This document shows positions 8,248 to 17,892 of a DNA stretch of 64,000 bases, one piece after another. The notes beneath the pieces were generated by a model. The model did no database searches. It worked only from the letters and a program-made list of their open reading frames with translations, and was not told the DNA's origin. Position 1 is the first letter of the stretch; each line of letters opens with the position of its first letter. The position numbers were made by a program, and so were the translations under genes. This stretch comes from Flammeovirgaceae bacterium 311 (GTDB taxonomy: Bacteria > Bacteroidota > Bacteroidia > Cytophagales > Cyclobacteriaceae), in NCBI GenBank assembly GCA_000597885.1, contig CP004371.1, positions 1,876,501 to 1,940,500 of the forward strand, read 5' to 3'.

Positions 8248-9156
8248 CTAATACATTTTCAGCATCATTGCCAGCAATCTATCTTCCCAGCTAACCGGCC
8301 ATACTTCCCTTTTTAACGCTAACATTTGCGTACCTATATCCCTGTGCCGGTGCCTGATGGCCTGGCGGATCTCATAGCTTAGTCTTTTCCCCAGGGCTCT
8401 GTTCTCTTCCGGCGTCTGGTTCAGCGATTTTGCCTTGTGGCAAATGGCCAGTGTACTTGCTAATTGCAGGGTTTCTGCTTCGTACTGCCTCACCGACCAG
8501 GATCTGGGCAGCACCCGTTTTTTCACCAGTATCTGATCGGCATAAAGGTACTTCCAGTGCCGGGCAGAACGTACCCAGAAATCAAAATCCTCATAAGCCA
8601 GCCGCTCATCATATCCGCCTAGGGCATCCAGCACCGAGCGGCGCATCATCATGGTAGGCGTGCAGATAAAATAACGCTCCAACACCTCCCGGTACACCCA
8701 GCCCTGGGGCACCGACTGCAGTAAATTTCCCTGCACAGAGCGTCTGTAGTGCGGTTTCAGTAAACTGCCATCGGCATTCATATACCAGGCATCGGTAAAA
8801 TGTACACCCCAGGCTTCTCCTGCCTCTTCCATGTCCTGCACGCCCACGGCAACCCGCTGCGGAAGCAGCACATCATCGGCAGCCAGATCAATCACATACG
8901 CTCCCCTGGCCAGGGCAAGCCCCTTGTTAAAAGCCCTGCAGTTGCCCAGGTTTTCTGTTAAGGAAATAAAGGGAACCTGCGGCTTATCCCGCAACCACTC
9001 CCTGATCACCTCCTGGCTGCCATCACTGCTGGCATCATCTACCACAATCAGTTCCAGGTGTGGGTAAGCCTGCTGCCAGGCTGCATCCAAACTTTCCTGC
9101 ACCCAGGGTGCATGGTTATGGCAAAGGCAAAGAATGGTAACTAGGGGTTGCTTCAT
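8248..9156 (-). CDS. Family 2 glycosyltransferase
   Basis: I choose the ATG at 9156 (MKQPLVTILCLCHNHAPWV), not the ATGs up to 18 bp upstream, because the GT2 core strand begins directly after it. This gives 302 residues. The GT-A fold motifs are VTILCLCHNHAPWVQESL, VVDDASSDGS, and the metal-binding LAADDVLLP. The later sequence YEDFDFWVRSA resembles the acceptor-binding ED motif. It probably adds one sugar to a surface glycan. No membrane segment is visible. It lies 95 bp upstream in map order of an FkbM methyltransferase on the same strand, and the pair may be one transcript. Confidence 0.85.
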   Translation of the reverse strand: MKQPLVTILCLCHNHAPWVQESLDAAWQQAYPHLELIVVDDASSDGSQEVIREWLRDKPQVPFISLTENLGNCRAFNKGLALARGAYVIDLAADDVLLPQRVAVGVQDMEEAGEAWGVHFTDAWYMNADGSLLKPHYRRSVQGNLLQSVPQGWVYREVLERYFICTPTMMMRRSVLDALGGYDERLAYEDFDFWVRSARHWKYLYADQILVKKRVLPRSWSVRQYEAETLQLASTLAICHKAKSLNQTPEENRALGKRLSYEIRQAIRHRHRDIGTQMLALKREVWPVSWEDRLLAMMLKMY

Positions 9157-9269
9157 AAGTAAGGTCATAGGCAAAGAATGGAAGGTTACACCCGAAAGAC
9201 TCCGGTTACGTGAATACCTGAAGCCAAAGAAAAAGCACCATTAACATCAGCACACAAATTTATCAGCCT

Positions 9270-10112
9270 TTAACGTGTGTAAAAAAAATTTCCTGACTGT
9301 TGTTCTTTATGCTCTTCTGCCTGTATTTGCCACGCCTGGTTACAAGGCTTAAAGCCCCATTCTTTCAGCGCTGTTCTTACCTTTTCCACACTTTCAGGAT
9401 GATTTTCAGGAAACTGCTCCACGATCAGGCTTATTTTTTTACCGGAGGCCATCAGCTCCCTGCTGCCTGCTAATACCATCCATTCTGCTCCCTCCACATC
9501 CACTTTCATCAATATATGTCTGTAATCACCCCAGATGCCCCTGTAATTATCCAGCATCTCAGTTTCAACAGTAGTGTCGAAAACCAGGGATTGCGGCTCA
9601 TTTATCAGACTGCCAATACCGGGATTTTGCTTTCCATATCCATCAGTATAATTTTCTGATGGTGTAAAAAAAGGGGCTACTCCTTTTTCCTGGCTAAGGG
9701 CTTTCTGTATTAGTGTATACTCTATCTCATTGATCAGCATATTAGCACGCTGCTGATGGCAGGCAGCCGCATTTGGCTCAAAAGAAAGAACAGCAGCCCC
9801 GGGATTCTTTTTTTTTACATATAAACTAAACTGGCCCAGCTGTGACCCAACATCAATAAACAGAAACTCCTTTTCACGGCTGTACTGGTCAATGGCCAGC
9901 AGTATTTCTTCTTCAAAACATCCGTTTTCCCTGATGATAAAATCAATAAAGTTATTGCAGTTTAACAGCAGGCGCAGGCCAAGCCGCCTGCTGGTATAAA
10001 GCTGCCAGCCTTTTGCTTTACGTGCCCGAAAATGGATATAATAGTTGTAGAACCATGCATATACCCGCTTTAGAATAGCTAACATGCTTAATAAAGAGCA
10101 GATGTTTATCAA
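9270..10112 (-). CDS. FkbM family SAM-dependent methyltransferase
   Basis: A 280-residue protein. The SAM motif I is LFIDVGSQLGQFSLY (about residues 89-103), followed by the acidic strand LSFEPN. The family signature ILMKVDVEGAEWMVLAGS comes near residue 200. FkbM enzymes O-methylate sugars or lipid-linked polyketides. Between a GT2 and a divergent glycosyltransferase group it most likely methylates a glycan hydroxyl, which is inference. The N-terminal 50 residues are basic and hydrophobic and may associate with the membrane. A later ATG (10085) is an alternative start. Confidence 0.85.
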   Translation of the reverse strand: MINICSLLSMLAILKRVYAWFYNYYIHFRARKAKGWQLYTSRRLGLRLLLNCNNFIDFIIRENGCFEEEILLAIDQYSREKEFLFIDVGSQLGQFSLYVKKKNPGAAVLSFEPNAAACHQQRANMLINEIEYTLIQKALSQEKGVAPFFTPSENYTDGYGKQNPGIGSLINEPQSLVFDTTVETEMLDNYRGIWGDYRHILMKVDVEGAEWMVLAGSRELMASGKKISLIVEQFPENHPESVEKVRTALKEWGFKPCNQAWQIQAEEHKEQQSGNFFYTR

Positions 10113-10341
10113 TAATAGTTTGCTACCGAATTCGATAGTAAATTGTGAATATAAAGATTTTGCAGGCTCAGGCTATAAAACAGAACATAATCAATTAAAA
10201 TATACTGCCGGTTTAGCCTCTGAATCACTTTTTACCATACTTGCAGCATAATTGTAACAGGCGCTATGTGCTGCATCAATATTTTTGCAGGATTATCGCC
10301 CGCAGATAGTGCTGCATTTGCCCTGCTAAGAACATATTAAT

Positions 10342-11157
10342 ATGATACATGTAGTTACGGTACATTGGCAATCTGATCAGTGGATTGATCTGCAGCTGTA
10401 CTACTTACAAAAATATTTACCACAACCCTTTCGGGTATATGCATTCCTGAATGGTGTTGACAAACAACACTATGAAAAGTTCTTCTATGTATGCGATGAG
10501 CCTGTTGATGAACATGCTGTTAAACTGAATTTGCTTACACATATGGTAGCGCCGCAGGCAAATGCTGCAGATATTCTTATTTTCCTTGATGGCGATGCAT
10601 TTCCCATCGCTCCCCTGCAGCATTTAATAGAACAGGTTTTTCCAACCTATCCTCTGGCTGCAATTGTGCGTAAAGAAAACCTGCAGGATCCCCAGCCTCA
10701 TCCCAGTTTTTGTATTACAACAGTAGGATTCTGGCAGCAAATCAGGGGCGACTGGAAGCGAGGCTATTGCTGGAAAGATAGTGCAGGACAGCTGATTTCT
10801 GATGTAGGAGGCAATCTGTATAAACAGTTGCTGGATCTTAACATTGACTGGCTGCGCCTCTACCGGACCCATTCGTTGGGTACGCACCCGGTCTGGTATG
10901 GCATTTACCACCAGCTCATTTACCACCATGGCGCCGGGTTCAGGCCTCCTGCAGAACGGGTAGACCTGATGAACAAATCTGTGCTCTCCAAAGCACTCTG
11001 GTGGGCCTCCAGTAAAAGTCGTAGTTTAGATGCCGTGATAGACCGCTTATGGCACAAAACAATGGCCTGGGAAATTGCAAAGCACCAGGAACCAGAACAT
11101 GATGCCATGTTTGTAAAAATACAGCAAAACAAAGATCATTTTTTCAAACTGTATTAA
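10342..11157 (+). CDS. Putative GT-A-like glycosyltransferase, DXD-containing
   Basis: A 271-residue protein of no family that I can name with confidence. It begins with a GT-A-like strand (MIHVVTVHWQSDQWIDLQL). At about residues 78-90 it has ILIFLDGDAFPIAPL, a hydrophobic strand ending in DGD, as in nucleotide-sugar-dependent transferases with a metal-binding DXD. The rest is rich in W, H and Y. It is divergent from the FkbM gene, with a 229-bp promoter region between them, and is followed 75 bp later by a GT4 gene on the same strand. A role in the same glycan pathway is inferred from position. Confidence 0.6.
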   Translation: MIHVVTVHWQSDQWIDLQLYYLQKYLPQPFRVYAFLNGVDKQHYEKFFYVCDEPVDEHAVKLNLLTHMVAPQANAADILIFLDGDAFPIAPLQHLIEQVFPTYPLAAIVRKENLQDPQPHPSFCITTVGFWQQIRGDWKRGYCWKDSAGQLISDVGGNLYKQLLDLNIDWLRLYRTHSLGTHPVWYGIYHQLIYHHGAGFRPPAERVDLMNKSVLSKALWWASSKSRSLDAVIDRLWHKTMAWEIAKHQEPEHDAMFVKIQQNKDHFFKLY

Positions 11158-11232
11158 CCTCTGATTTCCTGTTTAACAATGCCTGCAGCTTTTATGGCAC
11201 ATCGTGAACCTGAATCTCTATCCCTATAGAAC

Positions 11233-12471
11233 ATGAATGTGTTCTTTATACCTTCCTGGTACCCTTCTGCAGATGAAAATATTGCCGGAATCTTTCATCA
11301 GGAGCTTATTCATGCAATGGCGGCAAAGTACCCCATGCTGAACCTGGGCGTTAGCCTGTGGGGCCAGAAATCAGAAACAAACCTGCTTTGGGCAAAAGAC
11401 CATTTTAAAAACATCATCAAGCTTATCCGGTTTCCGACAGAGCCTCCCCATGAGCATAAGGTGCTGGATAATTTACGGGAATACCACTTTCCTGCCTTAA
11501 CCTGGAGCGATAAGTTCCTGAAAGGAAATATCAGGGGCATTGTTAAAGCCAGTGAAGAAAACCTTAAAAAGTTTGAGGCAGCATTTGGAAAAACCACCCT
11601 CATACATGCACAGGTTGCTTTTCCTGCAGGCTACATTGCCATGCATCTGGCAGAGAGCTATAGACTACCCTTTATCATTACCGAGCAAATGAGCCCTTTT
11701 CCCTTTGGCTGTTACTACACCCGCAGGCAGCAAATTATGGACAAGGTGCTTCTGCCCATGCAAAAAGCTGATGCAGTAGTGGCTATCAGCCCGCATGCTG
11801 CCGCAGACATTCAACAAAAAACAGGCGTGAAGCCCGTTGTTATTCCAAATTTAGTAGACGAAAACCTGTTTACCCCTAACCACAGGGAGCAGCCCCAGAT
11901 TAATGCGCAGGAACAAACTATTTTCACTTTCTTCACGCTTGGCAGAATGGTGCCTCAAAAAGGCATTCCTGACCTGTTAAAGGCTATCTCCATTATGAGC
12001 AATAACAAGGTACGCTTTAGAATAGGAGGTAATGGTGCGCAGCTACAGGAGTACCAGCAATTAGCCAAAGAGTTGCGGGCAGACAGCCAAATAGAATGGT
12101 TAGGAGAACTATCTCGGGAAGAAGCAGCTGAAGAGTTTAGAAACTGCCATGCTTTTGTGCTGCCCAGTGTACATGAATCTATGGGGGTAGTATATGCCGA
12201 AGCACTGGCCAGTGGTAAACCCGTAATAGCAACCCGCTGTGGCGGCCCTGAATTTATTGTAAAGGAGCATAATGGTTTGTTGGTTGATGTGCATGCCCCC
12301 GACCAGCTGGCAGGTGCAATGAAGTACCTGATGGCGCACTACAGCAGCTACAACCCTACCATCATCAGGGATGATTTTATGGCTCGCTTCTCCGGCACAG
12401 CCATCAGCAGGCAAATCTACAGCTTATACAAAGCAGTAGTTTCGGGCCATCAGGAAAGCCTGTATGTTTAA
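11233..12471 (+). CDS. Family 4 glycosyltransferase (GT-B)
   Basis: A 412-residue retaining GT-B enzyme. The N-terminal domain starts with MNVFFIPSWYPSADENIAGIFHQE, a segment common in GT4 polysaccharide enzymes. The C-terminal Rossmann domain has GRMVPQKGIPDLLKA, RIGGNG, and the donor-site block VLPSVHESMGVVYAEALASGKPVIAT, which holds the EX7E pair. It probably transfers a hexose from UDP- or GDP-sugar to a lipid-linked glycan at the cytoplasmic face of the membrane. It sits 75 bp after the DXD transferase and is probably co-transcribed. Confidence 0.88.
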   Translation: MNVFFIPSWYPSADENIAGIFHQELIHAMAAKYPMLNLGVSLWGQKSETNLLWAKDHFKNIIKLIRFPTEPPHEHKVLDNLREYHFPALTWSDKFLKGNIRGIVKASEENLKKFEAAFGKTTLIHAQVAFPAGYIAMHLAESYRLPFIITEQMSPFPFGCYYTRRQQIMDKVLLPMQKADAVVAISPHAAADIQQKTGVKPVVIPNLVDENLFTPNHREQPQINAQEQTIFTFFTLGRMVPQKGIPDLLKAISIMSNNKVRFRIGGNGAQLQEYQQLAKELRADSQIEWLGELSREEAAEEFRNCHAFVLPSVHESMGVVYAEALASGKPVIATRCGGPEFIVKEHNGLLVDVHAPDQLAGAMKYLMAHYSSYNPTIIRDDFMARFSGTAISRQIYSLYKAVVSGHQESLYV

Positions 12472-12521
12472 GGCTTTCATAAATATTCATTAATTTCGCA
12501 CCCCAATTTATTCTGCAATTT

Positions 12522-13418
12522 ATGCCCTATTTGCTGTTAGGCATCCTTTTTAATGTTGCTATTTTCCTGATATTCAGGGGGTATGCGCGCTATGGCGTAA
12601 ATACCTTACCGGCCATTGTGGTAAACTATTTTGTTTGTGTTATCACCGGCCTGGTTTTTCTGGGAGGCCTCAGTAACCTTCGGCTTATTACCCTTGATAG
12701 TCCCTGGCTGTTACTGGCTTTTCTGCTGGGGGCACTCTTTATAGGCACCTTCTATATGATAGCCCTTACTACCCAGCGGCTTAGTGTAACCGTGTCTTCC
12801 ATTGCCGCTAAAATGTCGCTGGCGCTGCCGGTGGTATTCAGTATGTTTGTGCTGCAGATTGAGAGCAAAGAGTTTACATTCTGGAATTACCTGGGCATTG
12901 CCCTGGCATTTGTAGCCATTTACCTAAGCTCCTGGAAGCCACAGGTGGAAAAAAAAGCACCACTGCCCGGCAATAAGCTTTTACTGCTGCTCCCCCTGGG
13001 CGTGTTTTTATGCAGCGGCATTATCGATACCACCATTAACTATACCTCATACCACTACTTAACACCCAGGGAGGAAGGTATTTTCCCGCTGGTGATCTTT
13101 ATTATTGCAGCAGTCCTGGGGCTTATGCTACAGTTGTTCAGAAAACAGCCAACCGGTCGTAAGGAGTTTTTAGGAGGTATTGCCCTGGGGGTTCCCAATT
13201 ATTTCAGCATCTATTTTATTGTAAAAGGACTGGCCGATTTTGGCAATAACGGAGCTTTCTTTTACCCCCTGCTCAACATCAGTATTATTCTGGGTTCATC
13301 GCTGGCTGCAGTACTGTTCTTTAAAGAAAAGCTCCTGCCCCTTAACCACCTGGGCCTGCTGCTGTCAGTTTTGGCCATATTTTTGTTATCTTATCAGGAA
13401 ATCTTAAGTGCCTTATAA
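12522..13418 (+). CDS. EamA/DMT superfamily transporter
   Basis: A 298-residue integral membrane protein with about ten hydrophobic segments in two EamA-like halves. The loop KRSV-type signature is replaced by QRLSVTVSSIAAKMSLALPVV (about residues 87-107), a common DMT helix start. The substrate cannot be told from sequence. The 3' end overlaps the GTG start of the TPR gene by 11 bp, so the genes form an operon with the TPR and YigZ genes. Confidence 0.85.
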   Translation: MPYLLLGILFNVAIFLIFRGYARYGVNTLPAIVVNYFVCVITGLVFLGGLSNLRLITLDSPWLLLAFLLGALFIGTFYMIALTTQRLSVTVSSIAAKMSLALPVVFSMFVLQIESKEFTFWNYLGIALAFVAIYLSSWKPQVEKKAPLPGNKLLLLLPLGVFLCSGIIDTTINYTSYHYLTPREEGIFPLVIFIIAAVLGLMLQLFRKQPTGRKEFLGGIALGVPNYFSIYFIVKGLADFGNNGAFFYPLLNISIILGSSLAAVLFFKEKLLPLNHLGLLLSVLAIFLLSYQEILSAL

Positions 13419-14556
13419 GTTGATCCGTACTGCCTCCATCCTACTGCTGCTCCTTGTCGTTTGTTGTCCACTCCTGCTCCGGGGGCAGTCATATACCTTA
13501 TATGGCGATCCGCAGGGATTGGAACATGTGGAGCGCATCACTTACCTGATCTATGATGCCCGGCACCAGCAGGTAGACCAGGAGCTGCAGCTTTTAAAAC
13601 AGAAGGTGCCGGCCACACACCCTGTGCACCCGCTTCTGAAAGCCCTGAACCTCTACTGGATGGATGCACCCATGCACCTGGCCTCTCCGCATTATAAAGA
13701 ATTCATACAGCTGCTGCACCAAACCAACAGACAGGCCGAGGCTTACCTGGACAAAGACATTGATAAATCAGTGAGTATTTTCGCTGCCCTAACAGCAAAC
13801 AGCCTGCTTACCCGCTACCATGCTGAAACAGGTGATTATATGGCAGCCCTGAAACAGGCCAGGCCAACTTATGCCTATATGAAGCAGGGCTTTGAGCTGA
13901 AAGATGAGTATAAGGAATTTTATTTTCCTACCGGCCTCTATAATTACTACAGGGTAAAATACCCCGAACTGCATCCCGTCTACAAATCCTTTATGTGGAT
14001 GTTCCAGGATGGTAATAAAACCCTTGGCCTGCAACAGATGGAGTATTCTGTGCGCAACAATGTATTTACAAAAGCAGAAGCAGCGGTATTTCTGGTGCAC
14101 CTCTACCTTTATTATGAGAACCAGCCACAGAAGGCCCTGCAAAACATACAGATACTCTATAAGCAGTTTCCCAACAACCGTTTTATACGCCTACAGCTGG
14201 CCGAATCGCTTCTGGCGGCCAGGCAATATGCAGCAGCTGCTCCGCATGTGGCTTACCTCTTACAACAGTCTGATGCTTATTACCGGGCAGCAGGCGAGCT
14301 TTTTATGGGTATCCTGCAGGAAAAACACTATCGGAATTATCAGCAGGCTTTAAGCCTGTATAATACTGCACTCACTACCGCAGCGCCGCTCAACTACATA
14401 GCCGATACCTACAGAAGCATGGCCCATGCAGGTATTGCCCGCTATCATGAAGCACAAAACCAGAAAGAGAAAGCCAAAGCTGCCTGGCAGGAGGCGCTCA
14501 AACTGGCCCAGTATGAGTATCCCGTAAAACAGGAAGCCAAAGCCCACCTGAAGTAA
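13408..14556 (+). CDS. Exported tetratricopeptide-repeat protein
   Basis: A 382-residue protein starting with GTG at 13408, overlapping the EamA gene. A signal peptide (about residues 1-27: IRTASILLLLLVVCCPLLLRG) is followed by helical repeats. The TPR-like pattern is clearest at about 220-375 (ALQNIQILYKQFPNNRF, AEARQYAAAAPHVAYLL and a C-terminal AGIARYHEAQNQKEKAKAAWQEALKLA). It is probably periplasmic and a binding or scaffold protein. The stop codon overlaps the next start by 1 bp (taATG). Confidence 0.75.
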   Translation: MPYKLIRTASILLLLLVVCCPLLLRGQSYTLYGDPQGLEHVERITYLIYDARHQQVDQELQLLKQKVPATHPVHPLLKALNLYWMDAPMHLASPHYKEFIQLLHQTNRQAEAYLDKDIDKSVSIFAALTANSLLTRYHAETGDYMAALKQARPTYAYMKQGFELKDEYKEFYFPTGLYNYYRVKYPELHPVYKSFMWMFQDGNKTLGLQQMEYSVRNNVFTKAEAAVFLVHLYLYYENQPQKALQNIQILYKQFPNNRFIRLQLAESLLAARQYAAAAPHVAYLLQQSDAYYRAAGELFMGILQEKHYRNYQQALSLYNTALTTAAPLNYIADTYRSMAHAGIARYHEAQNQKEKAKAAWQEALKLAQYEYPVKQEAKAHLK

Positions 14557-15158
14557 TGCAGGCGACAGACACGTACCGCACCCTTGCCCGTACCTCCGAA
14601 GGCCTTTACAAAGAAAAAGGCAGCAAGTTTATTGGCAGGGCTTACCCGGTACGCAGCGAAGATGAAATCAAAGAAATTCTGGAGGCACTGAAGAAAGAAT
14701 ATTTCGATGCCCGCCACCACTGCTATGCATGGATCCTGGAGCCCGGCGGGGACCGCTACCGCGCTAATGATGGCGGCGAGCCTAACCATTCGGCTGGCGA
14801 TCCTATCCTGGGGCAAATCCGCTCTCTGGAACTAACCAATACCCTGGTGGTGGTAATTCGCTATTTTGGCGGCACCAAGCTGGGGGTAAGCGGCCTGATA
14901 CAGGCATACAAAACTGCCGCAGCCGAAGCCCTTGCCGCCAATGAGATCAGGGAAGAAATAGTGAAGAAGGCACTAAAGCTACAGTATGGCTACGAGCTTA
15001 CCAACGAAGTCATGAGGCTGGTGAGTGAGTTTGAGATGGAAGTAGTGCATCAGGAATTCACTGACAGATGCGCTCTGGAGGTGCTTGTTCGCAAAAGCCA
15101 GCACCCCGAAGCCCTGGAAAAAGCCCGGCAGATTTTAGGAGTGGAGGTTCAGGAGTGA
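14556..15158 (+). CDS. YigZ/IMPACT family protein
   Basis: A 200-residue protein. The UPF0029 N-terminal domain has SKFIGRAYPV (about residues 23-32), DARHHCYAWI and DGGEPNHSAGDPILGQI, then VVVIRYFGGTKLGVSGLIQAY. The C-terminal ferredoxin-like domain follows (about 135-200). This is the full YigZ length. Its role in bacteria is unsettled; eukaryotic IMPACT regulates Gcn2. The ATG overlaps the TPR stop, so it is the last gene of a three-gene operon. Confidence 0.9.
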   Translation: MQATDTYRTLARTSEGLYKEKGSKFIGRAYPVRSEDEIKEILEALKKEYFDARHHCYAWILEPGGDRYRANDGGEPNHSAGDPILGQIRSLELTNTLVVVIRYFGGTKLGVSGLIQAYKTAAAEALAANEIREEIVKKALKLQYGYELTNEVMRLVSEFEMEVVHQEFTDRCALEVLVRKSQHPEALEKARQILGVEVQE

Positions 15159-15289
15159 ATGTGCTAATGAGATAATGTGCTAATAACTGGCAACCATATG
15201 GAGTCAGCAATCAGCTTCGCTCCTGGGTCTATTTATTATACCACATATGATATAGCCAATACTAACTACCCAATACCAAATACTATCAC

Positions 15290-15961
15290 CTAAAAGCTAT
15301 CACGTTCACCAAAGGATCTGCCGTTTGGCCTGAACTTTGGTTTTGCCGGAGCAGGCATCTGGAAAAGGTGTTCTCCGGGCTGGATATAACCCCAGCGTTC
15401 CAGCTTTTCATAGAGCTGCAGACATACCCAGGCATCGGTGGCGGCATAATAGATCTGGCTCTTGCTTAGGGTATCGCGCTCCCAGTTAGAGGTTTGCTGG
15501 CTTTTACTGATCCGGATACCCATGATGATGGCAGAAAGACTGCGCACACCAATGTTTTTAATACCGGCTGCCTGGGCTACCTGATTCAGTTCTATAATGC
15601 CACCTGGCTTAAAACTCGCCAGCTTTTGCAATTCCCGTAAATCATCCAGGATAGAAATCCCGGCCTTGATAACGGTTGGTGTTTCAAAAAGGGCTCTTAA
15701 GCCCGAGGAAAAGCCTGTTTTGTTTGTTCTGATCAGGTATACCAATCCCGGGGTGGCTATCTGCACCAGTGATATCGGATAATACTCACCTTTGCGGAAC
15801 GAAGGCCGGCTTTCGGTATCGAAGCCCAGCACCGGCTGACGGCGAAGATCAACCAGCGCTTCTGCCAGCTCCTCCTCCGTCGTCACCACCTCTACCTTAC
15901 CTTCATAGCGAATAAGGGGCAGTTCGTTTATCTCTTCTTTTGTAACCTCTTGCTTAAACAT
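15290..15961 (-). CDS. DEDDy 3'-5' exonuclease domain protein (RNase D-like)
   Basis: A 223-residue single-domain exonuclease. The acidic motifs are LGFDTESRPSF (D and E, motif I), AGISILDDLREL (motif II) and YYAATDAWVCLQLYEKL (motif III with Y and D), which together form the DEDDy active site. HRDC domains of true RNase D are absent. It probably trims RNA or single-stranded DNA ends in the cytoplasm. Its start overlaps the nhaC-like 3' end by 8 bp on the same strand. Confidence 0.88.
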   Translation of the reverse strand: MFKQEVTKEEINELPLIRYEGKVEVVTTEEELAEALVDLRRQPVLGFDTESRPSFRKGEYYPISLVQIATPGLVYLIRTNKTGFSSGLRALFETPTVIKAGISILDDLRELQKLASFKPGGIIELNQVAQAAGIKNIGVRSLSAIIMGIRISKSQQTSNWERDTLSKSQIYYAATDAWVCLQLYEKLERWGYIQPGEHLFQMPAPAKPKFRPNGRSFGERDSF

Positions 15962-17429
15962 TTACTAAAGTATCTGTTTTTTCAGGCGTTTGGTTTGAAA
16001 TTCGGGTCAGTTTTATGTTCATATAGCCATAGGCAATGGTCATAAGCGGGCTTATGATATTGAAAAAGCAAAAGGGCAGATACACCAGCGTAGCCACACC
16101 CAAAACCGACGACTGCGTAAGACCGCAGGTATTCCAGGGCACCAGCACAGAGGTAACCGTGCCGCTGTCTTCCAGCGTGCGGCTTAAATTTTCAGGACAA
16201 AGGCCCCGCTTTCTGTAGGTGTCGGCAAACATACGCCCCGGCACCACAATGGCCAGGTACTGATCTGATGCAGTTAGGTTAAAGAAAATACAGGTAACGG
16301 CAGTAGAAGCTATCAGGGAACCGGTTGAGGTAGCCCAGGATATAATGCCCTCAGTAATACGCTGCAAGGAGCCTGTGCTTTCCATTACGCCGCCAAAAAC
16401 CATGGCACACACAATGAGCCAGATGGTATTGAGCATACCCGACATACCACCAGTGGTCAGCAGCTCGTCCACTATCTCATTACCGGCTGGAATGCTGATT
16501 TCCGTATACATTGATTTCATCAGGGCTACATAGCCGCCCAGCCAGGGATCGTTCATTTCTCCCGATACCAGGGCAACCACTTCCGGCTGAAAGATAAAGG
16601 CAAAAACACCACCCAGCAGTGTGCCTGCCAACAAGGCCGGCAGAGCCGGTACTTTGCCCACAATCATGGCAATAACGGCTGCCGGCACCAGAAACAACCA
16701 GCCACTGATGTTAAAGCGTTGTTCTATGGCTTGCTGTACAATGCCAACATTCGCAGTTGCACCGCCCGTATCGTTGGTCAAACCTATTACCAGAAATATT
16801 ATAAGTGTAATGATGATGGAGGGTATAGTCGTCCACATCATATAACGAATGTGCGTGAAAAGATCGGTACCGGCCACTGCAGGGGCCAGGTTGGTGGTAT
16901 CACTTAGAGGCGACATTTTATCGCCAAAATAAGCGCCCGAAATAATAGCACCTGCAATCAGGCCTTCTGATAAGCCCAGGGCTTTGCCAATACCCAGCAG
17001 GGCAATGCCGATGGTTGCTACGGTAGACCAGGACGAACCTGTTGCCAGGGCCACCACCGCACTTACAAAACAGGCCGCAAAAAGAAATATAGTAGGGTTG
17101 AGTACTTTAAGACCGTAGTAGATCATGGCTGGGACAATACCGCTTAGCAGCCAGGTACCCGCCAGTGAACCGATCAGCAATAGAATAAGTATGGCAGAGA
17201 GGGCTGTAGAGATGCTGCGCACGATACCATCCTGCATTTCATCATAGGTATAGCCCAGCCTAACCCCTATAATACCTGCAACAGCAGCCGCAAAAAGAAG
17301 CGCCAGCTGGTTAGACCCATCCAGAGCACCATCGCCAAAAATCAGCACATTAAGTGCCAGCAGACATATCAGCAGAAGAATAGGAATCAGCGCCTCAAAC
17401 AGGCGTGGTTTACGCTTGGTAACCTTCAT
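15954..17429 (-). CDS. Na+/H+ antiporter, NhaC family
   Basis: A 491-residue membrane protein with about 12 hydrophobic segments. NhaC-family marks include ATGSSWSTVATIGIALLGIG, GAIISGAYFGDKMSPLSDTTNLAPA, and near the end LSRTLEDSGTVTSVLVPWNTCG. These are typical of the sodium:proton exchange group of the ion transporter superfamily. It exchanges internal sodium for external protons. The downstream exonuclease overlaps it by 8 bp. Confidence 0.92.
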   Translation of the reverse strand: MKVTKRKPRLFEALIPILLLICLLALNVLIFGDGALDGSNQLALLFAAAVAGIIGVRLGYTYDEMQDGIVRSISTALSAILILLLIGSLAGTWLLSGIVPAMIYYGLKVLNPTIFLFAACFVSAVVALATGSSWSTVATIGIALLGIGKALGLSEGLIAGAIISGAYFGDKMSPLSDTTNLAPAVAGTDLFTHIRYMMWTTIPSIIITLIIFLVIGLTNDTGGATANVGIVQQAIEQRFNISGWLFLVPAAVIAMIVGKVPALPALLAGTLLGGVFAFIFQPEVVALVSGEMNDPWLGGYVALMKSMYTEISIPAGNEIVDELLTTGGMSGMLNTIWLIVCAMVFGGVMESTGSLQRITEGIISWATSTGSLIASTAVTCIFFNLTASDQYLAIVVPGRMFADTYRKRGLCPENLSRTLEDSGTVTSVLVPWNTCGLTQSSVLGVATLVYLPFCFFNIISPLMTIAYGYMNIKLTRISNQTPEKTDTLVNV

Positions 17430-17555
17430 TGTAATAAGAAAACGATAGGCGTTAAACTTCTAATATACGCCTTAATCGTACAAAGCCGAAAAACTTAAAG
17501 AAAAAGAAGCCGGAAACAGAAAAAACCAGCACAGGAAATAAGGGTTTAACAGCTG

Positions 17556-17813
17556 CTAATCTTTGAATGTAACTTTAAAAAAAAGAATACAGCCGGCCAG
17601 GATCAGGGTAATGCCGTTCGCCAGGATAATGGGTAAGTCACGCACCAGCACACCATACACCAGCCACAGCATAACGCCCAGCACAAAAAAGAGAAACATG
17701 CCCAACGATATGTCTTTAGCAGAACGGCTTCGCCAGGTTTTAATAACCTGCGGTAAAAAGGCAATTGTTGTACAAAAACCGGCAACCAACCCAATAACTT
17801 TCACTATATCCAT
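17556..17813 (-). CDS. SemiSWEET-type PQ-loop sugar transporter
   Basis: I place the start at the ATG at 17813 (MDIVKVIGLVAGFCTTIAFLPQV), which gives the usual 85 residues; the upstream ATG at 17849 adds 12 leader residues. Three membrane helices and one PQ motif (FLPQVIKTWRSRSAKDIS) are visible. SemiSWEETs dimerise to form a small sugar facilitator. It stands 79 bp away from the YvlD-like gene on the same strand. Confidence 0.85.
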   Translation of the reverse strand: MDIVKVIGLVAGFCTTIAFLPQVIKTWRSRSAKDISLGMFLFFVLGVMLWLVYGVLVRDLPIILANGITLILAGCILFFKVTFKD

Positions 17814-17892
17814 AGCCGCAAATAAAAGAAGAAGGACAGAAAGCGCCAACTCTGCCCTTTCTGCCCTTCTTTTCAGTTTATCTATTTAGGTA